NCBI RefSeq assembly: GCF_000524195.1
Contig: NW_020170387.1
Location: forward strand, 110,500 to 174,499
Length of the DNA stretch: 64,000 nt
From: Echinococcus granulosus
Taxonomy: Eukaryota > Platyhelminthes > Cestoda > Cyclophyllidea > Taeniidae
Direction: 5' to 3'
Shown here: piece after piece, positions 33,701 through 45,700 of the stretch
How positions within the stretch are numbered: position 1 is the first letter of the stretch
Layout: each line of letters opens with the position of its first letter
The notes under the pieces: model-generated
What the model saw: only the letters and a program-made list of their open reading frames with translations
Databases searched by the model: none
What the model was told of the DNA's origin: nothing
Program-made: the position numbers and the translations under genes

Positions 33701-36700
33701 GTTAAAATGCGTCCTCCATCTCTAAAAGAGGCTTTTTTTGCCTTTGACAAATGTGTATTGTCCTCAACTGATTCCGGTCTATTTACTGTAAGCTGCATCG
33801 CTTTGTTCGACAGGAATTTTTAGTCGAAAGTTGCTAGTATTCTTACTTATATTCCATTGTGCAGTCTTTACTACCGCATTGTCAAATTTGACATGAAGTC
33901 CCACTTCAATGACAAGCGTTTTCAAAAGTGAATCGACAAAAACAATTCCTTATTCATAACTAACAGATATCAGGCAAGTCATACAACCCATTTGATAAGT
34001 TTCTTCCCTTTTATTGTTTATAATTACCCTCATCCATTTTAAATTTCTTTATTAAACTCCCATTATTATCTTTGGCCGTGATCTCTGTTCCTGAGCGTTG
34101 TTATCGTAAGGCGGTAGTTTGACAGCTTCTTTAAATCCTTAACATAACACCTTGGGGACCTGAATTTTGCCCCGGAAATTTCGGCTTCTCGTTCCTTTAT
34201 TGACCTCAATGCTGCGCTAGCCTCCAAGGCGGGACATGCCTTTTGCCCCCTGTTGCCAGGAGATACCTGTGCTTTCCTCCGCCCGTGTATGTCTACTCTT
34301 GGTCTAGTGTTGGTCACCAAATATATTGGGCTCTTTGTATCCGCCCCCCGGTCTCTTCCCCCCCCCCCCTCCTCTGAAGCATATTTATTCCTTTTCTGTT
34401 GTCAGTTTTCTTCAGGCATTATGGTTTTCCTTGAGAAAATTGTTCATTTGTACTGGTGCTGATGTGTACCACTTCCTACACTGATTTTATGAATTTCATT
34501 ACCGCATTTGTTTCCAGGATCACATGTGTAACGTCCCAATTTTCTTGCCTGAACCTGAAGTCGCAAGTATGTGACCTGAGACCAATGAATGCACAAAATC
34601 GTATCGGAAACACAATGGTTGTGGTTTAAAGACTGGAATAGATGAAAATTTTTCTTAGTCTAAGGTTAGATGCATTTTTAGAGTTCCTTTTGTCATATGT
34701 GAGAGTAATGAAATATTTGGGCTGTGGTGGAAGACGTTCTTCTGGGGCTGACTTTGGTGGGAAAAGTGGTAGCGTTCTTAGCCATTAAATCCAACTCATT
34801 AACGGATTGATCTCACTTAATAGCAATAAGTGAAAGTTTTTGTCGGTAGAGATCTTTGGCAAAACATACGTAAGGATAGTTTTACCCGAAAGTTGGAATC
34901 AAGCAGGGTTAGTTGAGCGTTGAACTGCCTGTTCTCCGGCTCAATAAGCTTAAATATTCTGAAAGGTCATTTTGTGTGACCTCCTTAGCATTCGTCATGA
35001 ATTTTGTTTCGCACTAAAATTATAGAAGTAACCAGAAACTTTTGTCTCATTGCGGGTGAAATTGGAGCCTCTAGGAATCGCATTTCGAAGACGCCGTTTA
35101 TCCACAAACAATGCTTAAAATCCTTCAATGATCATTTTTATTCGCAAGTAATTGTGAGATATCCGTAGGCATTATTAATATGAAATTACGAAAATCCAAA
35201 GTAGCGCTTTGATGTATCTGAACAGCCACGAAACTAGCATGACTTCGTTTGCAGTTAGTGAACTTTTGTCTCACTTCCATGGGAAATTCCGCTCTAAGTT
35301 CTTTGGTTTTTTGCAGTTCTTATCCAAAGCAAAGCACTAGCCCTTGTTTGGACTTTTTCAAGTGTCGTATCCATTTACGCACACACTGTCCGGCTAATTA
35401 GCTAAAAACGTGGCGTTTCATTTTTCGGCATCAAAAGTGCCTGATTAGTAGAATCTGCCTTCTCCGTGTGGGGAGGGTTTAGCTGTTTGACCAGCCCACC
35501 CCTCCTCTGGCCACTTAGTCATGAAGACGATGTAGGCAACCTATACCTGCCTCTATTTTCTTCTAAAGCCTACCACATATGCCTTCATCAAATCTCCCAC
35601 GTACAACGGAAAAGTACTGCAAGAATTAGCCTAGAATTCACCTGACTGTCTTGCTGGGTTTTTATAATTCCGATTTCGAAGGTGCTCTACTTACACTTTG
35701 AAGCGACCGATGAACAAGTACGGGCCCTTAATTACTAGAGGCGTACTCTTAGTTGACAAGAGCTGTGGGCATATGCGTTTATCCGTTGAACACGCTTATT
35801 TTCCTGTTCGTCATCTGTCGCTGATTGGTAGAGGTAGGGGGGGAGGTGGATAGGGGAAGTTAGAGAACATCGCTTTACCCCACTCGGCCCCATCCCTTCC
35901 GGTAGCTGTGCTGCTCTTTCCTCCCCCTCTCCCCGTCCGTAAATCAATTCAACGCCCACACGTCTTTTTGCGCTTTTATGCACCTGTAAATGCTATCAAA
36001 TAGGCGCCTAATTGCGCTCGTTTACAACTGTTTTGTCCATCCCTTCCCCCACCGCTACACTTTGGCTCCTCTAACCATTTGGTGGCTAAAGTGCTCGTAC
36101 CTTCCTCTAATTGTGCACACTTCTTTTGAGACGGTAGACTTCAGGGTTCCGATGACTGAACGAAACCGACTGTAATGTCTTAAACCAATACTGAGCTTGT
36201 ATTTCGTTCATCCTTCAATGTATGATATTGTGGTGGCCCTATGGATTAGGAAGAACTTGCGGACAACGTGTGAAGTGATAGATACCTTGTGCTACCAGAT
36301 GTAATTTTCAGTTCAAACCGCGATCTTCCTGGCCTATTCTTCTCGTTATCTGAAGTGTCCAGAGCAGTGAGTCAGCTAGCGTGCTCGCCTGTCTGCTTGT
36401 CTGTATGCGTGATTTCGTGTGTGGTAATTTTTGCGTGTGTAGGCATAGTTACCATCTCCCTATTCCTTCGTCGTCTCAACTCAATCCGGTGTATGATTTT
36501 ACTTGAGTGCACCTGCAGATTAGCCAACGTTACTCGACATATTCAGAACTTTGTTGAATTATCGAGACGCTTCGCTTATTAGGCCTTGAGTGATGGGCAC
36601 AAGTATCTACAAGTGGTTGTTGTTAGTGTTACAGGAAAATCATGGTCACAGACATCAGATTTTGAACACTGTAACATGGTGGGATGATTTTTCGCTTAGG

Positions 36701-39700
36701 ATCTTGTGTATCTAAATATATGTAGGTTATTGCACTACCAGCAAGTTTGTACAGTATGTCATTCTGGCGAGGTAGTTTGGGATGTTTTATGCACTCACAT
36801 CTCGGTTAAGAGACGTGTGTGTATTCACCTTAGGGCAATAGATATTGGCCATCTACTCCGACGTTACTTCTCTCCCTCCCCACGACAAGAAAGGCTGACG
36901 GAGTGCAAAGCTGACACGGGTCAAATTTTTTTTTGAGAGGGAGGCAGGGAGGCGGCGAAAAGATGCGAACTACCAATCTCAGTCCTGGCCGTAGATTCCC
37001 TTCGTCATGCCTAAGCCACCTTACAGCCATGCAGGCAGTGGTAGCAGTAGCGGTCGTCATCACAACTTGTGGCTGACTAATCAGCCGCCCCCTCCCTTTC
37101 CACATCCTCCTCCCTTGTTTTCCCCCTTTGTGCATCAAAAGAAGGTGCGCAGCTTGCGGGTCTACTGTTCCGTGCTTTCCACACGGGGAACTCTGTCGTG
37201 TGAATGAAATTAACTACCCTGCCTTGTCTAGCCTAGTCTTTCATACTCGCCAAATCATGTGGCCAAAGTAACCAAACTTGCCTCTTTCGGCGTCAAGGCC
37301 CGTTCTCAGCAAGCTTTTTTTTTCAAACCAAGCTGATGGATATGCATAGGGAACGTTACAATCCTTCTTAACCTCGTTTCGCAATAGACAAGCGATTTGG
37401 TCAGTTGAGTAGCGGTAACTCGTTTTATTAGCTTGCCCGCCTTTGGAGTGTAACTTTTCTACACCGAAAAATTCGTTTATGAGTTTGTTGTGGTTGCACA
37501 TGAAGGTGCGTTTTTCTAGAGGCTTTATGCAAAATTCTCACAAACTACTTTTTATGAGGTTTGGATAACCTTAGCATTTTTAACACCCGGGATTTTTTGT
37601 ACAAAACTGGGCCAATATCTATTGACGTTCGGGTCGTGAGATAAGCTCTGTCAAGATTGCCTGATATTTTGACAGTTCTTTTCTGGAAATCTAGACTTTC
37701 AATTACCGCGAAAATAGACAGACATTCTGCCTTGACATATCATCCCGAAGGCGTTGAGTTGACCTCCATTTTGAGTTCTTTTCAAATAACCAACAAAATA
37801 AAATATTTATGGTTAGCCTGTTGGAGTGCTTCTGTGCGCTTTATTAACCTGATGTATCTTTAGCTGTTATTAATGTCTTGCCTTCCAAGGTGCACGATTG
37901 TGCCTTTTAGACGTCCTTTACTCGGCAGAGCAAGTATCTCCAATTTTGGGTTTTCAAAGTTCAATGGGTGTGTCTTATCTTCTTGATTGCTACGGTTCAG
38001 CCGTCGCTCTTGTTCCACTCATTCCAGAATTTTTGAGTCCTCGTGTCAACATGCTTCAACTAATGCTCATTAGTTTTTCCTTTTTTTATTTAAAAATATA
38101 CCAGTTTTTGGTTTTAGTCACCATATTCCACGGTAAAAAGGCATCGACTCAGAAATCTGCATCACTTTCCCATTCGCTAATGAGGGGTTTTAAAGGCTGC
38201 TCTTTTGATGGTTGTTGCGCGCCATGATATCTGAGTGGGAAGATGTTTTGGCGGGAGTTATTTACGTGCTGCTCTTAAACCCCACCCTTTTCCATCTTAC
38301 TCGTTCACTCAGTGGACGAACAACAATAATAAGAGACGGGTGGAGAGCTACCAAAGGGGTGTCAAGGCTTGTTTACTGCCCACGTCTAGCATCGATAGCG
38401 TTTCAAAGGTTAGAATCGGGGTTTTAACCCGCTACTGGTAAATAATCGCTTCTGCGCCTTATAAACAACCATATTTGGAGGTTTTGATAGAAGTGGTTTT
38501 ATTCATTGAGCCTTATCTGGGGTATTATGGGCGATCATTAGCAAGGCCATGTGTGTGCACTTTGTTAAAGGCAGTAGCCATCCCAGAAGCGAGCTTTGTT
38601 TGAATGTGTCAAACTAGTTTACTGTCCACCGAGATACTACTTGGTTTAAATTCTTCCGTGTACATAAGGAAAGTGTACTACGGCGATTTGTGTTGGATTT
38701 TCGGAACTTTTTATTAGCAATTTCCAATAGATGCAATGCAAAACTATCTTGAACCATCTGTCATTGCTTCATTAAGTTTGGCAGAATCTGAGTTACTTCA
38801 AAATTCATTCACTTTTACTGACTCATTGCCAGGAAGCAGTATTTTAGTCGCGTGAGCACAAAATGGGCCCAGTTCCTTCCGGTTGTGTAGTGATCTCTAT
38901 TGCCACAACCATGTTTCTTCCACTAGGCATCTTGGTTTTTCAATAGCTGCTGCCCCTACATTGACAGGGGCCATTGTTTTTGCCAAACGGCTCTTCTGGT
39001 ATATTATACTGTGGGGAGTACTTTTACCCATCAATTTGCTGTATCGGTGTCCTGACAGCTTCGTCTCGGACTGTTTACTTCCAAAACAAGCAAGAAAACT
39101 GCTTTAAAATTCTCTACTGTAGATTGGGTGTTATGGATTTCTGGTCTGGATTCTTGCCTTTTTCCCGTTGTCAACCTCAACTGCTCTCTCGGGTGTGGTA
39201 ACGCCTTAACTTCAATTGCTTTATTACTTATTGAAATGTAGGATTTCCCCATATCATCTTGTTCACGTGTTCTCGATTTATTTGACGCTTACTTTCATTG
39301 TTTGAATATGTTAGATGGTGCTTCGATATTCATGCATTTCACATCTTCACTTTACCCCCTTCTAGACCCTGAACTTTAGCACCTTGATATCTGATATCTG
39401 ACGTTTATTTCCCTAATCACTGTCCTTAAATTAATCTTTTTAACCATTGTATCTATTTGTGTGGGTGCTGTCGTTATCCTCATTATCACAGCTTGATGCT
39501 GTATTGCGCTTTTAGATGATGCACTTTAATAGCTCTAGAGGCACATTCAAGTTGCCATTTTAACGCTTATCATTGGTGAATTTGCCATGCAAAGTATTGA
39601 AAACGTAGTTCGTGCCGCACCTGTCCTCGCAAGGGGCAGCAAAAGCTGCGCCACACCTGCAGCCGAAATGCGTGTATTGTTTATTTCCCCACTCTCGAAT

Positions 39701-42700
39701 TTGCTGATATGCGCGCGTACCCTCTGTGTGTGAAACGGTACGAAGGGGCTGCTAATTCTTCCTATCCGATTTCCGCATTGTATTGAGAATCACGCAATGC
39801 GCAAGGACTCTTAGTAAGATGTTAACGGTAACATGAGCGATCCTGATTAGTTCAAAAATGCCATGAAGATAAGGTATTATTGTGTCCTACTAGCTAAAAG
39901 AAGTTTGTTTTTCCAACATCAATATTAGGTTTTAGGAGTGGATGCTATGACGATGGGATGCCTGAGGGTGCACACTGTCTTGCTTATTGACCGAAAAAAG
40001 CAGATGGTCCCTGTCTGATTACGTATTTGATTCCTTTTGAAGTACTGATGTAAGTGCGAAATTCTTTCTATGCTCTGGAAGATAAAACTTAAATGCCACT
40101 AGAGTAGAATGCACCAGGGTGTCCTTTTGTCTAATTATCGAAACAGCTGTTTAACTTGTGTGAATCGCTGTCTTTCAGCCCATTGCTTCTGACGTCTTTT
40201 GACCTGTAATTATCAAACGCATTTCAATGGATGGGTGTCATTTTACAAGGTCCAAGATTTAGTCATCAGTTTTGATGGCTTCTGGATTAAAATACCTCTT
40301 GTCCTCAAACACACTTGAAGGTGACTTTTAAAGTAAAACTCCTAAAACCGGATGCTGTTTTTCCATTCCTTCTAGCCTAATCAAAAGACGATAGCCTATC
40401 GAATGATTAGATCTACTCCAATTGTGCATTTGATAGGCAATTCTGGAGGAGGAATATCAGGAGTCCTTTGGTATGACGGCGGAGCACAGCGAATCGGTCC
40501 CCTCGATTCTGCGTAAGATCACGCCTCCACGCCTCAGCGATCCACCGTCAGGCGGTGGGGCGACCCCAACGCGGCACTCGGCATACGTGACATCACGCGG
40601 TCACCGCTTTGCCACTGCCGCCGCCGCCGCCATCTACAACGAGCCCTGTGACGCTCGGCGTGCAGGCAGCAGCAGTGGTGGGAGTGCCTCCACATTCAAA
40701 AGGACAGCGCTGCGCAGGGCCAGTCTCGCCGCTAGCATATACTGCGATACTGAACACCATCGTCAGGACGTCTTTCAACCACCTTCCAGTCCACAGGGTA
40801 CGTCCTCTCTTTTTCATGCAAATACATAGCTGAAATAGATAAAGCACGTATACTCCCTTGTTCAATTTCTATTTAATATTAACGATGTACTAACTCCTCT
40901 GATTTTTGTGTTAATACTTATTGGTACACAATATTGGCACTTGAGTTTGGACTGACCATCACACATTCCAAGTTAACACGCCTTTCGGTTAAATTGGAAT
41001 AAATGTGTCGCTACTTTTATTGCCAAAACGATTTCTGTGTTTGATGTTTCGCAATTTATTGCAAGCAGTACCTATATCGATACGTGGGCTGTTATCAATC
41101 AATCTGTATGCCTTTTGCAGCCTTTACAATTCGTCTTTTTCTGTCTCAAGCAGCTACAAGACCGCATCAATCCCAATAATGTGAAAAATTGTTTGAGTTT
41201 TGGGCTTTATTGCGATTTTTTACCGATAGCTTGCTGGCGTTCCTTCTTTTTTATTATTTATTGTGCTTATTCCCTATCGACATGAAATACCACTTTGTAC
41301 TTCGAAAAAAAAATTTCATCCTCTTAATTTGGTGTTACAAATCGCGCACCAAATCCAGTCGTTTAATTCCATTTGATGGTGAATTCGCAAGCGGGCCTAT
41401 TCATTAGGAATCGTGGAGGGGTCATGTCAACGCTGAAAGCGGCATCCTCTTATCTCAGGGAGACGGCTAAGCTTTTTCAATTAGCGTGTAGTAAGATCCG
41501 TCGTGTTTTTTTCATCCCAATAATGGTACGACGAAGCTTAGTGAACAGGGCGCTTTAGCTAGAATTCCTGTACCCGTTCTTATGCAGTTCGATGGCACAG
41601 TTTAGTGTTTTTTCTACCCTTTTATCTTTTCTCATGCCATGCTATTAGCGTTGTCACCATCGCCGCAGCCGACAGGTGTGTCGATTTGAGTCATCCAGCC
41701 TTCTGGGTTAGGCAGCATCCAGGCACGAAATCGTACTCCTGTTTTTGGACTCTTGTCCTTCTTGCACGAATAAAAAGGCGGTCTTTTGTGGGAAACGGCT
41801 TTTGTACGCGTTGGGACGTCGTCTGTGGGTGTGTGTATTTCCGACACCTCACTGCGCATCCACTTCACGCTCAAGGCCGGTTCAACTCGTTCTCTTGCTT
41901 TCGGTAGACATTATAAAGGAGAGTATTCTTGCTAATGTCATGACAGTCATGAGGGAGCCTTACTTTTCAGCGATGCCACCAACTGACGATAACTACTTAA
42001 CTAAGTGTACTTGAGTTCTACCTCAAACAAGCACTATGAAGTTAATATCGTCATTTTATCACCCACGTACACATCTGCAACAGCTGCTTTTTCTTTCTCC
42101 CTTATGGGGATATCTGGTGGAGTCAAACGGAGGTATGGTGGTGCGCCTTTTACCCAGTTCTCTAGCTCAACATCGTACCAGTTTGTTTTTTGCTGCGTTC
42201 CTGTTTCATTTCCATTCGTCATCAGCGCCTCTTTCAATCTTGCTTGCATTTTCCGTGCCTTTTCTGGCCTCAATAGAGGCGCTATTGACTGGCTGGGTGG
42301 GATAGGAGAGGCGAAGGATTGAGAGAAGTAAACACACGCATTGGTAGTCCTGCCTCCTGAGAAGGGGGGGGGGTGAGGGTGGGGGAAGTCACAAGTGCGC
42401 GTAACGCATTGCATTGGGACGCAATTAGAGTCCGCTGTGGTAGTAATGTGATGTGCAATCACTTGTCAATTAGCTCTGCGATGACTGCAGCTAAGATTAG
42501 GGTGGGTGGCGGTCACAGCCTCCGTGCCATACCCATTGGTCGCGTAACAGGACTCGGATGGTCTCTTCACTTTCTCTTGAGGATACCTTGTGTTGGTGAA
42601 TCGTCTGCATTCCTCGGCTTTATTTTGATAATGCGAAGAGTTGGATGTCTGTTTGCAGTTTTCTGTACCACTTATTAGGAATACACCACTTTGAGGTATG

Positions 42701-45700
42701 ACTCCCTGCCCACACCTCGATTGCCCTTCACGCTAAATGGTCAAAAAGGTACTTTTTGGATGATCTTGTTTTCCGGTCTGTGGGTAAAACGTAGGCTTGG
42801 GCGGTAGAGGACGGCGTACAGTGTGACCGGTTTACTGACTCACCACTGGGATGCACTCTTAGCGCAGGAGACTGTTGATGACACCTTTTCTCTCCCCTTC
42901 TCCTACGTGAAGTTAAACAATGACTTGAGCACTAAGTTAGCCTTTACATTTCCCGGGTGAAATGCTACAATTCGTGGCTTTTGTATCATTGGATCGGCGG
43001 AGTCCGGTTTTTACTACGCTCCGGGAAACGAATTCACTTCTTTGGCCTCTAGATTAATGAGCATATAGCACGAGGTTTCTTTCATTGGTTGGTGTGAACC
43101 TACATAACCCTAGTCCGAGGTTGCGACACGATATGTCTGAACAGTCGCTCTAGTTTCTATTACTCTCAGCTTGATTTTAGAAGATTCCTAGTCGGTGGCA
43201 TTTTATCATTGCCGTTTCATTTCGCCCATTCATTTCAAGGGTGTCTAGTGAAAATTTGTTTTCGTACGCTTATTGTCAACTGGGATTAGGTGCCAATATT
43301 CCTCGCATCCAAGACTAGTTTGTTTTAGTTGCTATGACTTCCTAGAATGTCGTACTCATGTATGAAATGGGAATGAGAAACTAACCCAACCGACTCTGAT
43401 TCTATTGCTTTGAAAGATATTCGATGACGTGTGATTAGGGAACAATATCAAATGCCATAAAGCCCTCCCCCCATGATAGAGAAACGGCACTCATAGGGTA
43501 CTTCGATGCATGGGTTAATGCTTTGTGAGGCGTCATGGATTTGGCAACTTGCAAAATCAAATTGTCGACTGAATTATGTGTACCTTTTTATCTACGGAAT
43601 TACCAGTTCTCCACCAGAGGATAACCCAAGATTGGAATCCTATATCTGCAAAGTGGTGCCTTCTAGTCTTGTCCATCAACTATTGAGTGTGCTAATGGTC
43701 TCAAAATGGGAATTCGGTTTTCGAAATGGCTGCCTCCTCTTCCTCCATCATTTTTGGACGTCCTACCTCTGTACCATCTTTTTCGACTAGTCAGAGTTTT
43801 GTGTCCTCCTCCAACTCAGCTTTCACCGGCTGTTCCGAAAAAATGCTAGAGTAGCTGCGCCGAGTCTAATCGCAGAGGAAATTTGGCAAGCTGCCAAATT
43901 GTTCAGTCTAAAACGTGCTCCTTCATTTGTTTGGGTCTTGTGCTAAAGCATGTGCATATCTTCCTTAGCGTCACTTTTATATCTTACAGGTAACTTTAGA
44001 GGTCCTAGCTCTTAAGTTTTTATCTTATGAACTCATTTTTAACCTGATCAGTCAGACTTATGATATGGCCTTTCAACTATCCATTATTAACATTTGTTTT
44101 CGACTGCTTCATTCGTTACGGTAAACAAACCAATGGGACAACAACCGGAGACATATATTAAACTTACTTTGAGCATGTACTGCTAATGAGCCAAATCCTA
44201 AAGTCCGTACATTTACCCACATCAGCACGGGTAGATAAAATGGGGCTATAGGGCCCTTAAATCGCCTTTCCGATTGCAGGCTCCCCTGACAGTCTTCAAC
44301 CAACCTCATCCAACCACTTGTGGGAGGGCTCGGGCTCTGCTGGCTTCACTGTCACAAACGGATGGAAGAACGGTGTCACCAGTCACATGTCTCAACATTG
44401 GAAAGAACATGACTCCGGCTCTTCCAGCCTCTCGAACTCTCGTGACATTTTCTCGCACACCAACCCCTGTTTGGAGTAAGTCTCATTTCGCAGTGCAAAT
44501 ACTTTTTACTGATGAATAATCAGTAGCACAGCTTTTCTGACTATTCTTGTCGTGAAAAAACGGACAATTGCTTAAAACCAGAATTTTTTGCTAAAAAGTA
44601 ATTTGTAATCAAGATTCCAAATTATTAGAGGTATTTATATGACTTCAAATTGTGGTTACATTGTTGATTGATTACTACATTTAGTTTTTTGCGAACTTGG
44701 GCAAAGCCAGTGAGTCTTTTTCCACTTCAAAACCCGTGTCTAATTTGAGTTGGTTTTTATTGTCTTTCACACGGAAAGGTTTAGTACACGTGTCCCCTTA
44801 TGGTCACATGCACAGGTCTCCCGTCTGCAATTTTTCATTTGTGCTTTATCATCAGGCTAGTGTTTTATTTGGAGCCTTCACGGAGTTTTTTTGCTTTTGT
44901 CGCCTAATTTGAACCTGAGCCGCTGAACTTTGGTTACTTGCCTTCAGTTACTTTTTTCGGGAACTTTCAGTTGGTTAATCTTGAGAATTTCTAGGTCATC
45001 TGGAGATGCAATTCCAACATACACACCCACAGTTTTTTTGATTACTTTTTTCATTTTTTTTTAAAACACTTCGACTTGTACACTTTCAATGGGACTCTTT
45101 TCATACTTCTCTTTTATTCCGGCTTTCGGGAAATTTCGGTATTATTTTTTCTTTTTAGCAAAAAGACAGACTGCATTTTGAGACAAGTTCCGATGTCATA
45201 GCGGAAGCGATGGAATTCCATTCCTTATGTGCATAAGTCCAATGAAGTATTATCAATGAATAAACCCCATCGACACTCCTGTAGATGTTTACTGTTGATT
45301 GGATTTCATCACACCTAACCAGTGGTTAACCGTGCTTTTTCTGAGCCGTGGGAAAATTATGCTCATTTTGCTTCCAATGCAACATTTGCATATAAATCCC
45401 CTTCTCATAATGGTTTCAATAAGTTTGCAGTTCTCTTCTTTACAAGCAGTACCATCGTTATCTCCCGATATGGCTTTTGTCAAGATCATGCTAGAGATTG
45501 TTACGCTGGATGTGCAACAAGACGCTGCCTGATATTCACCACACATTATGCGTGTCTAGCAGTCTTATTCACTCTGATGATTTCAGTCGCTTTTTTGCAT
45601 TTTTCCCGCTATGCGTAGCCAGATGCTATTACAACATGTGTGTTAAGGGGCGGAGTTGATTGGTTAATTGTTTCCCGTGTCGTCTGGACGATGGATGAAT

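Larger units (their letters stand above)
24768..40436 (+). other. Long intron (about 15.7 kb) of the large gene
   Basis: It is visibly T-rich on the plus strand over long stretches and carries no confident exon apart from a candidate at 37007-37144. The open frames here, including one of 134 codons near 25156, look like chance frames in T-rich DNA. A degenerate repeat-like segment lies around 32150-32620, and homopolymer C and G runs occur at 34358-34369 and 30489-30497. Confidence 0.55.
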
